Source: CAIRDP01 sp037138335 (GTDB taxonomy: Bacteria > Bacteroidota > Bacteroidia > Bacteroidales > FEN-979). From it: DNA of 64,000 bases. Position numbers and translations under genes: made by a program. The notes beneath the pieces are model-generated. The model saw only the letters and a program-made list of their open reading frames with translations. It searched no databases and had not been told where the DNA came from. Shown here piece by piece: positions 16,875-25,030 of the stretch; positions within the stretch are counted from its first letter, which is position 1, and each line of letters opens with the position of its first letter. Location: NCBI GenBank assembly GCA_037138335.1, contig JBAXIO010000016.1, forward strand, positions 27,649-91,648. Reading direction: 5' to 3'.

Positions 16875-17549
16875 ATGAAAGCCATATTTAGAAGCAGTTT
16901 GCTGGTGCTAGCAGTAATAGTTTTCAGCCTTACGGCCACAGCCGGGAAAAAACTCGTCCGCTTCACGGTTTCCGAACCCGATGCAAAGATCTTTGTCGAC
17001 GGAAAACTTATGGGATCAGGCCAGCTTGAAATTACTATTCCTTCATATGCCTGTGTAAACGTCAAAGTTGAAAAAATGGGTTATCTCATCGGCCTTATAG
17101 AATTTTGCAATAAGCCCGATTACAGCGCCCCTCCCAAAACATATTTTTACCAGATGGAGAAAGATGATGCTTATGATGCATCAGAGGCCACCGACGTCGC
17201 CAATGTCGACATCGAGATCAAAACAACAAAAAAAGAAGATGATGCATGGAAACTCCTGAGCCAGATCATCACCACCTACTTCGATGTGATTGAAGTCACC
17301 GATAAAAACACCGGGTACCTGCGTACGGCATGGGTAGTTCAAACATTCAAGCAGAAGACCATACGTACAAGGATCATTGTCAAGCTGGCCTCCACCGATC
17401 CCCTGGCCTATAAGATCAAACTGGTTAGCGAAGTTGCCGATGCAAGCCGGGTTAGCGTAAAGAGCGATGAACTTTTCAAGGAATGGGACCGCATACTGAG
17501 GAAATTCAGGGAGGTCATTCGCGAGGCACAGACCAGGCTCGGCAATTAA
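16875..17549 (+). CDS. Exported protein with PEGA-like domain, function unknown
   Basis: A signal peptide (residues ~1-23, ending near TATAG) is followed by a PEGA-like beta-sandwich: FTVSEPDAKIFVDGKLMG, then the strand ITIPSYACVNVKVEKMGY. The remaining ~110 residues (LLSQIITTYFDVIEVTDKNT, then SELF-type helices) resemble no family I can name. They are mixed alpha/beta and end in a charged helix. The position between DUF5606 and pyrK gives no functional hint. A periplasmic or outer-membrane-associated location is likely. Confidence 0.75.
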   Translation: MKAIFRSSLLVLAVIVFSLTATAGKKLVRFTVSEPDAKIFVDGKLMGSGQLEITIPSYACVNVKVEKMGYLIGLIEFCNKPDYSAPPKTYFYQMEKDDAYDASEATDVANVDIEIKTTKKEDDAWKLLSQIITTYFDVIEVTDKNTGYLRTAWVVQTFKQKTIRTRIIVKLASTDPLAYKIKLVSEVADASRVSVKSDELFKEWDRILRKFREVIREAQTRLGN

Positions 17550-17568
17550 ATGCCCATTACTCCGGCCA

Positions 17569-18351
17569 ATGAAAAAGTTTGCACATGATTTTCAAGTTGT
17601 AGGCAACAGCCGGCTCAATACACGACATTTTGTTTTAGAACTCAAGGCTCCTTTTCCATTGCCCGTGATACTACCGGGGCAATTTGTACAGGTGCTTGTT
17701 CATAATTCCCCTTCAACTTTTCTCAGGCGGCCATTCTCAATCCACTTCGTTGATTACGCCAGGAACACACTGAAGCTGCTTGTCCAGGTCAAGGGCGAAG
17801 GAACCAGGCATATGGGGATGCTTGCTCCCGGTGATACGCTCAATCTTGTATACCCCCTGGGAAATTCATTTTCGGTTCCTGCCAGTCATAAGGTATTGCT
17901 TGTAGGCGGCGGGGCGGGTGTTGCACCCCTGATGTTTATGGGCGACTTTCTTAATCAGAAAAGCATAAGGCCTGATTTTCTGGTAGGATTCAGGTCGGCG
18001 GATGAGGTATCCCAGGTCGAAGAATATTCAAAGTACGGCAAGGTTTATCTCAGCACCGATGACGGGAGCATGGGAGAAAAAGGCTTCGTTACCCAAAATC
18101 CGGTTTTCAACCAGTCTCCCCTGCCCTACGATCGCATTTACTGCTGCGGACCCGATGCCATGATGCATGCCGTTGCAAATATCGCCGCTGAGAAAGGAGT
18201 TGCCTGCGAAGTATCTCTCGAGAATTACATGGCATGCGGTTACGGGGTTTGCCTCTGCTGCATAACACAGACTGATAAAGGGAATGAAAGGGTTTGCATA
18301 GAAGGACCGGTTTTCGATGCAGCAAGATTAAAATGGCAATCCAATGGCTGA
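17569..18351 (+). CDS. pyrK: Dihydroorotate dehydrogenase B, electron-transfer subunit
   Basis: Passes electrons from dihydroorotate dehydrogenase PyrD to NAD+ through FAD and a [2Fe-2S] cluster. Visible are the FAD-binding RRPFSIHFVD, the NAD-site GGGAGVAPLMFMGD and the C-terminal cluster ligands C223-x4-C228-x2-C231-x11-C243. The length of 260 residues is normal. Its last eight bases overlap pyrD, consistent with stoichiometric co-translation of the heterotetramer. Confidence 0.96.
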   Translation: MKKFAHDFQVVGNSRLNTRHFVLELKAPFPLPVILPGQFVQVLVHNSPSTFLRRPFSIHFVDYARNTLKLLVQVKGEGTRHMGMLAPGDTLNLVYPLGNSFSVPASHKVLLVGGGAGVAPLMFMGDFLNQKSIRPDFLVGFRSADEVSQVEEYSKYGKVYLSTDDGSMGEKGFVTQNPVFNQSPLPYDRIYCCGPDAMMHAVANIAAEKGVACEVSLENYMACGYGVCLCCITQTDKGNERVCIEGPVFDAARLKWQSNG

Positions 18352-19258
18352 CCTGAATATAAACATAGCAGGCATGCAGTTCAAGAACCCGGTGACGACC
18401 GCCAGCGGCTGTTTCGGGTACGGGGAGGAGTTCAGGGACTTTTACGACCTGGGATTGCTCGGCGGCATTTTCGTCAAGGCCGTTACAGGCTCCAACCGCG
18501 ACGGCAACAAATACCCCAGGATGGCCGAGACCCCTTCGGGCATGCTCAATTCGGTTGGACTTCAGAACAAAGGCGTTGATCATTTCTGTGAGTTCATGTA
18601 TCCCAGGCTAAGGAATTTCAACACTCAAATAATTGTCAATGTTTCCGGCTCAACCATTGAAGAATATGTAAAGGTTGCCGAAAGGATCAATGAACTTGAA
18701 GGCATCCCGGCAATAGAACTGAATATTTCCTGCCCCAATGTAAAAGAAGGAGGCATGGCATTCGGCGTCGTCCCCTCCACTGCAACCGAAGTCACAAGGG
18801 CCGTGCGCGATGTTTATAAAAAAGTGCTGATGGTGAAACTTTCCCCCAATGTCACCAGCATCACTGAGATGGCCAAAGCCGTGGTTGACGGGGGCGCCGA
18901 TGTTCTTACCCTGATCAACACCCTGCTTGGTATGGCTATCAATGCAGAAACTCAAAGACCGGTGATCTCAACCGTTACCGGCGGATTATCAGGCCCGGCA
19001 ATTAAACCTGTTGCCCTCAGGATGGTATGGCAGGTTTTCAAAGCTGTGGACGTCCCCATAGTGGGATTAGGCGGGATCATGAATGCAACAGATGCAATCG
19101 AATTCATGCTGGCCGGGGCATCGGTGATCCAGGTTGGGACCGCAAACTTCATAGACCCCATGGCCGCCCCTAAAATCGTGGAGGGCATCAACGAATACCT
19201 CGACCGGCACAACATAGCTTCCGCCAGGGAAATCATAGGCGCACTGAAGGTCTGCTAA
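18344..19258 (+). CDS. pyrD: Dihydroorotate dehydrogenase B, catalytic subunit
   Basis: A cytosolic FMN enzyme of class 1B that oxidises dihydroorotate to orotate in pyrimidine synthesis. Class-1B hallmarks are the GCFGYGEEF loop near the N-terminus, ELNISCPNVKEGGMAFG with the active-site cysteine, VKLSPNVT, and the FMN-phosphate region GLGGI followed by GASVIQVGTA. At 304 residues it is full length. It is coupled to pyrK by an eight-base overlap, and its 3' end overlaps the convergent murB by four bases. Confidence 0.97.
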   Translation: MADLNINIAGMQFKNPVTTASGCFGYGEEFRDFYDLGLLGGIFVKAVTGSNRDGNKYPRMAETPSGMLNSVGLQNKGVDHFCEFMYPRLRNFNTQIIVNVSGSTIEEYVKVAERINELEGIPAIELNISCPNVKEGGMAFGVVPSTATEVTRAVRDVYKKVLMVKLSPNVTSITEMAKAVVDGGADVLTLINTLLGMAINAETQRPVISTVTGGLSGPAIKPVALRMVWQVFKAVDVPIVGLGGIMNATDAIEFMLAGASVIQVGTANFIDPMAAPKIVEGINEYLDRHNIASAREIIGALKVC

Positions 19259-20268
19259 AAAATATTCACTTCCTTCTCAAGCCCGATCCCGAATTTTTTC
19301 AGTACTGATTTAATGATCTTTTCGGCCAGGGCGAGCATCTCCCGGCCGCTGGCATTTCCATAGTTCACCAGCACCAAGGGCTGGTTCTCATGCACCCCTG
19401 CGTCTCCGTATCGCTTGCCTTTAAAGCCGCATTGTTCGATAAGCCAGGCCCCGGGGATCTTGACCTCCTCCCCGCTCCTGAAGGAAGGCATAGCGGGAAA
19501 CTCCCTGGTCAAACGGGCATGCTCATCGGCAGAAACAACAGGATTCATAAAGAAACTGCCGGCGTTTCCGAGAACTGATGGATCGGGCAGTTTGCCGCTG
19601 CGGATCTTAATGATTATATCTCTGACTGCGGATATCGTTACGTCTTTGACCCCGGCCTTGTCTAGTTCCCTGCGGATGTCACCGTAATCAAGCTTCAGAA
19701 CAGGCTGTTTATCAAGTTTAAGGCAAAGGCTGGTGATCACAAAACGGCCTTTCCCCTGGTTTTTAAAGATGCTGCTGCGGTATCCGAATTCACAGTCGGC
19801 CGGCCTGAAAGCCCTGTAATGCTGTGCGACAACATCGGCTACCTCCACCGAATACAGTACATCTTTTAGCTCGACACCATAGGCCCCTATGTTCTGAACT
19901 GGGCTGGTACCGGCATTTCCGGGGATAAGGGAAAGGTTCTCTATACCACCCCAGCCATTGTCCACAGCATATTTCACCACATCGTCCCAGGCCTCACCGG
20001 CAGCAATTTTTAGATAAACATGCTTTTCGTCCTCCATAAGTTTCACTATGCCTTTGCTCCGGATGCAGGCCACGCTGCCTTCGAAATTTTTTGTAAAAAG
20101 CACGTTGCTACCGCCTCCGAGGACGAGGAACGGCATACGTTCTTCGGTAAGGGCGCTGAAAAAAGCAGCAATGTCATTATCGGAATGAAGCTCGGCGAAA
20201 TACCTTGCCTTGACGTCAATTCCAAAGGTGTTGTATGGTTTCAGGGAGATGTTCTCAAGTACTTGCAT
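19255..20268 (-). CDS. murB: UDP-N-acetylenolpyruvoylglucosamine reductase (type I)
   Basis: An FAD/NADPH enzyme that completes UDP-MurNAc synthesis for peptidoglycan. Motifs include the N-terminal NTFGIDVKA, the FAD-site VLGGGSNVLF, LIPGNAGTSPVQNIGAYG, YRSSIF and the catalytic-Ser segment GNAGSFFMNPVV. At 337 residues with the tyrosine-loop region it is the E. coli-like type I. Its -7 box ends four bases before the ATG, which suggests a leaderless or nearly leaderless mRNA. The 3' end overlaps pyrD. Confidence 0.96.
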   Translation of the reverse strand: MQVLENISLKPYNTFGIDVKARYFAELHSDNDIAAFFSALTEERMPFLVLGGGSNVLFTKNFEGSVACIRSKGIVKLMEDEKHVYLKIAAGEAWDDVVKYAVDNGWGGIENLSLIPGNAGTSPVQNIGAYGVELKDVLYSVEVADVVAQHYRAFRPADCEFGYRSSIFKNQGKGRFVITSLCLKLDKQPVLKLDYGDIRRELDKAGVKDVTISAVRDIIIKIRSGKLPDPSVLGNAGSFFMNPVVSADEHARLTREFPAMPSFRSGEEVKIPGAWLIEQCGFKGKRYGDAGVHENQPLVLVNYGNASGREMLALAEKIIKSVLKKFGIGLEKEVNIF

Positions 20269-20295
20269 ACATCAAAAGTAAAAAAATTAACTTTG
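20263..20295 (+). promoter_or_regulatory. Putative promoter of the GT4-type glycosyltransferase gene
   Basis: TTG at 20263-20265 and TAACTTTG at 20288-20295 are separated by 22 bases, close to the Bacteroidota -33/-7 arrangement. It overlaps the oppositely directed murB promoter. The ATG follows 27 bases after the -7 box. Confidence 0.5.
20273..20280 (-). promoter_or_regulatory. Putative -7 box of murB
   Basis: The minus strand reads TACTTTTG (TAnnTTTG). Only four bases separate it from the murB ATG (20266-20268), so transcription should begin at or next to the start codon. Confidence 0.5.
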
Positions 20296-20322
20296 CTATG
20301 TAAACCCGCGATCAACAACATC

Positions 20323-21459
20323 ATGCAGAAAGCCATTGTTTCGGTTACCAACGACCTGACTACCGACCAGAGGGTACACCGCACTTGCGTGGCGCTCGGG
20401 AAAGCCGGCTTCGAGGTGCTGCTGGTTGGAAGACTGAGGAAGAGCAGCTTACCGCTTGCCCCCCGCCCCTATGGCATGCACCGGATGAAACTGAGTTTCG
20501 ACAAAGGCCCCTGGTTTTACGCCAACTATAATCTGCGTTTGTTTTTCTTCCTTATGGGGCATCATACCGACCTCATTGTTTCCAATGACCTCGATACATT
20601 GGCAGGATGCTATACTGCTGCAAGATGGAAAAGGCTCTTCGGGGGGAAAGCCAGCTTGCTGCACGATTGCCATGAATATTTCAGGGGTGTGCCCGAACTG
20701 GTAGGGCGTAAACTCACGACCCGTATCTGGAAAACCATTGAGGATTATATATTCCCAAAACTTAAGGCAGTTATAGCGGTGAACCAGAGTATCGCGAGGC
20801 TCTACGAACAGGAATACAGCCTGCCGGTCACTGTGATCAGGAACGTCCCTTTCAGGCGTGAAGCCATGAATGCTGCAGACAAGTCGAAGTTCGGCATTGA
20901 ACCCGGTGATAAAGTGATCCTTTACCAGGGTTCCGTGAATGTCGACCGCGGGCTGGAGGAAGCCATCCAGGCGATGAAATTCCTGAGGACCGATGCAAAG
21001 CTTGTCATCGCCGGCACCGGCGATGTGTTTGAACAGATCAAACAGTTTGCCGCCGAACAAAATGTGAAAGGGAAAATCATATTCCTTGGGCAGCTGCCTT
21101 TCCAGGAGCTCCATCCCATTACCCTGATGGCCGATTTAGGACTTTCGATCGAGAAAGATGTCAGCCTTAACTACCACTACGCCCTGCCGAATAAATTCAT
21201 GGATTATATCCAGGCCGGGGTGCCTGTGCTCATATCGCCTTTCCCCGAGATGAAAGCCGTTGTTGACAGGTATTTCATCGGGGAAACAATAGAAAACCAC
21301 GATCCCCGCTACCTGGCCGGCCGTTTCGATGCCATGCTGATGAATACCGAAAGGCTTGAACTTTACAGGCAGAACCTCAGGAGGGCGGCCGATGACCTTT
21401 GCTGGGAAAATGAAGAGAAAACGCTGATGGGTGTTTTGGAAAACCTGAAAGCAAACTGA
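20323..21459 (+). CDS. GT4-type glycosyltransferase
   Basis: The 378-residue GT-B protein begins MQKAIVSVTNDLTTDQRVH, with the family's acceptor-side opening. The C-terminal donor domain has VILYQGSVNVDRGLEEAI, later KIIFLGQLPFQEL and ALPNKFMDYIQAGVPVLIS. The last corresponds to the glycine/glutamate-rich sugar-nucleotide site. The ATG at 20323 follows the promoter and fits the family; an upstream in-frame extension to 20020 lies antisense to murB and is discarded. The stop TGA shares a base with the next ATG. The pair probably makes a surface glycan. Confidence 0.86.
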   Translation: MQKAIVSVTNDLTTDQRVHRTCVALGKAGFEVLLVGRLRKSSLPLAPRPYGMHRMKLSFDKGPWFYANYNLRLFFFLMGHHTDLIVSNDLDTLAGCYTAARWKRLFGGKASLLHDCHEYFRGVPELVGRKLTTRIWKTIEDYIFPKLKAVIAVNQSIARLYEQEYSLPVTVIRNVPFRREAMNAADKSKFGIEPGDKVILYQGSVNVDRGLEEAIQAMKFLRTDAKLVIAGTGDVFEQIKQFAAEQNVKGKIIFLGQLPFQELHPITLMADLGLSIEKDVSLNYHYALPNKFMDYIQAGVPVLISPFPEMKAVVDRYFIGETIENHDPRYLAGRFDAMLMNTERLELYRQNLRRAADDLCWENEEKTLMGVLENLKAN

Positions 21460-22610
21460 TGGAACAACACCTTCATATCGTGTCATTCGACATTCCCTAC
21501 CCTCCCGATTACGGGGGTGTGATCGATGTATATTACAAGATCAAAACCCTTAGCGAGGCCGGGGTGAAGATACACCTTCACTGTTTTGAATATAACCGCA
21601 AGCCTGAAAAGAAACTTGAAGACCTATGCGCCAGCGTTAACTATTACCCAAGGCAAAACGGGCTGAAAACACATCTGAGCTTCAAGCCCTATATCGTCGG
21701 GAGCAGGGTGTCGGCTGAACTCGAGAAGAACCTGTTAAAAGACAAGTATCCCATATTATTTGAGGGGCTCCACACCTGCCATTTCCTTAAAGATAAAAAG
21801 TTCTCGAAACGAATAAAAATATACCGCGAAAGCAATATCGAGCATCAGTATTATTTCCACCTCTACAAGGCCGAAAAGGCCCTTGAGAAGAAACTGTTTT
21901 TCCTGGTCGAAAGCCTCCGGCTGAGGAATTTCCAGAAATATCTTAAGCATGCCGACTTCATGCTTGTAGTTTCAGAAGAGGACAGGAAGTACCTGAAGAA
22001 GGTATTTCCATCGAAGCATATTTTCTATATGCCCAGTTTTCATAAGGAAGACGGGATTTTTATGAAGGATGGCAGGGGAAGCTTTGCCCTGTATCATGGC
22101 AAACTCAGCGTACCCGAGAACGAACAGGCCGCCAGGTACCTGATTACCGAGGTATGGGATCCATCCATGCCCGAGCTGGTGGTAGCCGGGCAGAACCCTT
22201 CGCCTTCGCTCAGCATGCTGGCGAAAGGGAGAGCGAACATCCGCATACTGCCAAACCCATCAGAAGAAAAGATGTTTGAACTGATCAGGGAGGCCCAAAT
22301 GCATATCATGGTCACGTTCCAGCCCACAGGGCTTAAGCTGAAACTTCTGAATGCCCTGTATAACGGCAGGTTCTGTATCGTAAACTCCCAGATGGTGGCA
22401 GGCACCAACCTTTCCCCTCTGTGTATGATAGCCAACAGCCCCGGAGAGATAAGGGAAAAGGCCATGAGCTGCTTTGACGAAGAATTCACGGAAGAGATGA
22501 TACAGGCCCGGCTCATGCACCTTGAAGCTAACTATTCGAATAAAAAAAATTGCAAAGAATTATTGAATTTATTAACTTTACATCATGAAAAAAATATTAG
22601 TCCCCGTTGA
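21459..22610 (+). CDS. Glycosyltransferase-like GT-B protein
   Basis: The 383-residue product opens with LHIVSFDIPYPPDYGGVIDV, the glycine-rich N-terminal loop of GT4-like enzymes. It carries FALYHGKLSVPENEQAARYL, then VAGQNPSPSL and the donor-side TGLKLKLLNALYNGRFCIVN. The usual EGFG-type glutamate motif is weak, so activity is less certain than for the upstream gene. It is coupled to that gene by TGATG, and its last 26 bases overlap the Usp gene. Confidence 0.75.
   Translation: MEQHLHIVSFDIPYPPDYGGVIDVYYKIKTLSEAGVKIHLHCFEYNRKPEKKLEDLCASVNYYPRQNGLKTHLSFKPYIVGSRVSAELEKNLLKDKYPILFEGLHTCHFLKDKKFSKRIKIYRESNIEHQYYFHLYKAEKALEKKLFFLVESLRLRNFQKYLKHADFMLVVSEEDRKYLKKVFPSKHIFYMPSFHKEDGIFMKDGRGSFALYHGKLSVPENEQAARYLITEVWDPSMPELVVAGQNPSPSLSMLAKGRANIRILPNPSEEKMFELIREAQMHIMVTFQPTGLKLKLLNALYNGRFCIVNSQMVAGTNLSPLCMIANSPGEIREKAMSCFDEEFTEEMIQARLMHLEANYSNKKNCKELLNLLTLHHEKNISPR
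22550..22580 (+). promoter_or_regulatory. Putative promoter of the universal stress protein gene
   Basis: TTG at 22550-22552 and TAACTTTA at 22573-22580 are exactly 20 bases apart. This is good -33/-7 geometry with one mismatch in the -7 box. It lies inside the 3' end of the upstream gene, and the -7 box ends four bases before the Usp ATG. Confidence 0.5.
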
Positions 22611-23463
22611 TTTTTCTCAGCATACCGACATCACATGCCAGTATGCCATTGAGCTTGCTTCCACCTATGGAGCCGAACTGAAACTGTTCCATACCTATTT
22701 TGACCAGATCATCCTCACCGATACCAGTTTCCCCGATACCCTCGACATGACTACCCTGTATAACGAACAGCTGATGAGGGAGATCTTCAAGCAGTCGGAG
22801 GCGAGCATGAAAGAACTTCACGAAAAACTTGAGGCCCGCATCAGGGAGAAGAACATTGATAACATTACTATCACTACCCATGTAAGCGGAGGCGAGGTGG
22901 AACATGAACTCATTGAGATCTACAATGAATTCAAGCCCGATATGATAGTAATCGGCACAACCGGGAAAGGCAACAACCTGAATGTATGGGGTAAAGTCTC
23001 AACTTTTATTATCGATCATGTAAAAGTCCCGGTTTTCACGATTCCTGTTATGAAAGGCTTTAAAAGCTTTGAAAATGTGATGTTCGCCGCAGATCTTTCC
23101 GACGGGAACCGACACTCGCTTGAAACTTTACTGGATCTTTTCAAGCCATTTAAAAACCAGGTGCATGCGGTGCATTTCTGCCATACCTCAAAACTTTCCG
23201 AAGCCGGGGTGAAGATGAAAGAGCTGCAGTCGGGGTTTTCAAAGGAAATTGCTGAAGGAAGGCTGCATTTCAACCTGATCGAGATCGAGGGGGAAAACCA
23301 GGAGACCATAGACCAGTTCGTGAAAGGCAAGCTTATAAACCTCATCGCATTCCAGCCGCATAAGCGTTCACTGGTGTACATGGTATTTACCCGGAATATT
23401 ACAAAGAAGAACCTCTTTGCCACTAATGTTCCTTTGCTCGCGCTCCCTGTAGGGAAGCATTAA
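22585..23463 (+). CDS. Universal stress protein with two UspA domains
   Basis: The 292-residue protein contains two Usp folds. The first (1-150) starts KKILVPVDFSQHTD and ends with the nucleotide-binding-like VIGTTGKGNNLNVWGKVS. The second starts at NVMFAADLSDGNRHSLETLL and has a degenerate nucleotide site. Tandem Usp proteins respond to growth arrest and energy stress. The conserved start MKKILVPVD fixes the 5' end, so the gene truly overlaps the preceding one by 26 bases. Its 3' end overlaps the convergent LysM gene by four bases. Confidence 0.92.
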   Translation: MKKILVPVDFSQHTDITCQYAIELASTYGAELKLFHTYFDQIILTDTSFPDTLDMTTLYNEQLMREIFKQSEASMKELHEKLEARIREKNIDNITITTHVSGGEVEHELIEIYNEFKPDMIVIGTTGKGNNLNVWGKVSTFIIDHVKVPVFTIPVMKGFKSFENVMFAADLSDGNRHSLETLLDLFKPFKNQVHAVHFCHTSKLSEAGVKMKELQSGFSKEIAEGRLHFNLIEIEGENQETIDQFVKGKLINLIAFQPHKRSLVYMVFTRNITKKNLFATNVPLLALPVGKH

Positions 23464-24959
23464 TCGAGCCTTACCAGCTTAAAATTCTCATACTGATATA
23501 CCGACCAGTGCCGGTTCTCGAAACCGTTGGCTGTATTATTGCCTGCTCTGCGGAACTCAAAACTGGTCTGGGAAGTTGGCAGCCGGAAATCCTTTATGCA
23601 GGAAGGAAACTGTTTCCCGAATTTCATCAGGGCCGAAAGGAAATAATAAGCTATGTCGAATCCCTGGAAAGCAAGAGGTTCCGGGTCGGCTTTATAATTT
23701 ACCTGGTAATTCCGTACCAGCTTTTTCACCCCTGCAACTGAATAATCTACAAAGTACGGTGTAACCAGGTGGGTATTCAGCCCATTGAGGAAATCAGTTT
23801 CAAGACCCTCCAGCTTCTCCCAATCGGTAAGCCCTACAAGGCTCAGGTTATAATCGTTACGGAGTTCATAGAACCTGCGCATGAGGTCAAGGGCATAGGC
23901 ATTATTATCGGCAAAGGCAACCAGTACATTCTCCTTACCCTTTGAAAGCCTGCCAATAGCGACATCCTGTCCTTCGGCCAGGATCACATTGAGATTTCTT
24001 GCCAAACATTCTTTTTTCAGTTTATCGGCTATGTCCTTATCCCTGAACTGCCCGTTCCTGATAATAATGACCTGGCCGCGGTACATGCTTTTCTGCATAA
24101 AATCGGCCAGGCTTTCCAGCTGGGAGTTCTTAGACGGGTTGACCTTGAAAACCATTTCATTATTAAGGACGACATCGCTGCGCTCACTCAGGGGATTTAC
24201 GATAGGGATATTATTCTCAAGGGCAAATTTTGCAACAAGCTGGAAGTTCTTATTAAACAGCAGGCCTATGATCAGGTCGGCCGACTTAAGTTCCGGTTTC
24301 TTCAGCAGTTTCTGTGTTACCAGAGTATCCTTACCTACATCGTAAACATGGATTGTTACATGAAGCCCTTGTTTTTGGAGAGAATCCACAGCCAGCCTGA
24401 AGCCTTCATAAAACGGCAGGTATTTGAGGGAGTTCCAGTTCTCGATAGCCTCCTCCGTAGACGTTTCGGGGTTTATTGCCTCAACTTCCTCCAGGTAAAG
24501 GGGCAGCATAAGCACCACATTGTACGGTTTATTCCTGTTTGCAGTATCGGAGCCGCATGGGAGAGCTTTAGTTGAGGGATCCGGGATCCGGGATGCGGGA
24601 ATCGGGGTCACGGCAGAAGGCTTCTGGTTGGCGGTTTCAGGTTTCCCTTTCAAAGTTTCCGGTTTTACGGAGGGTTCCTCTTTTTTCCGGAGGGGGAATG
24701 GGATCAGGAGTTTCTGGTCGGCTTTCAGGCCTTCCTTTATAATCGGATTCTCAGCAATGATATCATTTACCTCCACGCCGTATGCTTTGGAGATCATATA
24801 CAGGGTTTGTCCTTTTTTTACCACATGAACGTAAAACGACTTCCCATCTTTTTGTTCAACAACTACCGAATGAATGGCTTTGAGCTGGTCCTGATATGTT
24901 TGGGCCTGCAAACAGGGCAAGGTTGAGAGAAGCGCTAAGAAACAGAAAAGACGGTACAT
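23460..24959 (-). CDS. LysM protein fused to a periplasmic-binding-protein-like domain
   Basis: The 499-residue exported protein has a signal peptide (cleaved near LQAQ, ~20) and a LysM peptidoglycan-binding domain (about 40-95: VVKKGQTLYMISKAYGVEV). A Pro/Lys/Glu-rich linker follows (about 95-130), then a type I periplasmic binding fold (about 145-495: PYNVVLMLPLYLEEVEA, later LIIGLLFNKNFQLVAKFALE). Branched-chain-amino-acid-type binding folds tethered by LysM recur in Bacteroidota; the ligand is unknown. The linker is encoded by a heptamer repeat array, and an octamer array lies just upstream of the start. Confidence 0.87.
   Translation of the reverse strand: MYRLFCFLALLSTLPCLQAQTYQDQLKAIHSVVVEQKDGKSFYVHVVKKGQTLYMISKAYGVEVNDIIAENPIIKEGLKADQKLLIPFPLRKKEEPSVKPETLKGKPETANQKPSAVTPIPASRIPDPSTKALPCGSDTANRNKPYNVVLMLPLYLEEVEAINPETSTEEAIENWNSLKYLPFYEGFRLAVDSLQKQGLHVTIHVYDVGKDTLVTQKLLKKPELKSADLIIGLLFNKNFQLVAKFALENNIPIVNPLSERSDVVLNNEMVFKVNPSKNSQLESLADFMQKSMYRGQVIIIRNGQFRDKDIADKLKKECLARNLNVILAEGQDVAIGRLSKGKENVLVAFADNNAYALDLMRRFYELRNDYNLSLVGLTDWEKLEGLETDFLNGLNTHLVTPYFVDYSVAGVKKLVRNYQVNYKADPEPLAFQGFDIAYYFLSALMKFGKQFPSCIKDFRLPTSQTSFEFRRAGNNTANGFENRHWSVYQYENFKLVRLD
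24574..24671. repeat. Array of 14 degenerate 7-bp units inside the LysM gene
   Basis: Read on the plus strand in phase from 24574, the first ten heptamers all carry GG at positions 4-5 (for example CCGGGAT, TCTGGTT). So does the unit at 24658-24664, giving 11 of the first 13. The array lies wholly within the coding sequence and encodes the linker between the LysM and binding-protein domains; three units equal seven codons, so it stays open. Confidence 0.8.
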
Positions 24960-24975
24960 TGATTCAAATTTTAAT

Positions 24976-25023
24976 GAGGGATAGCTGGATAACTGGATAT
25001 CCGGTTACCTAATCGCCCAGTTA
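24976..25023. repeat. Array of six 8-bp units upstream of the LysM gene
   Basis: Six consecutive octamers run from GAGGGATA and GCTGGATA to CCCAGTTA. The array contains a perfect 9-bp inverted repeat (GATAACTGG at 24988-24996 and its complement at 25017-25025) and an 18-base near-palindrome around 24990-25007. It sits between the guaA stop and the LysM gene start. Confidence 0.65.
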
Positions 25024-25030
25024 TCTGTTA

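Noticed and set aside
20020..20322. 101-codon N-terminal extension of the GT4 gene
   Set aside because: It runs antisense through murB and passes through the promoter; the family start is at 20323.
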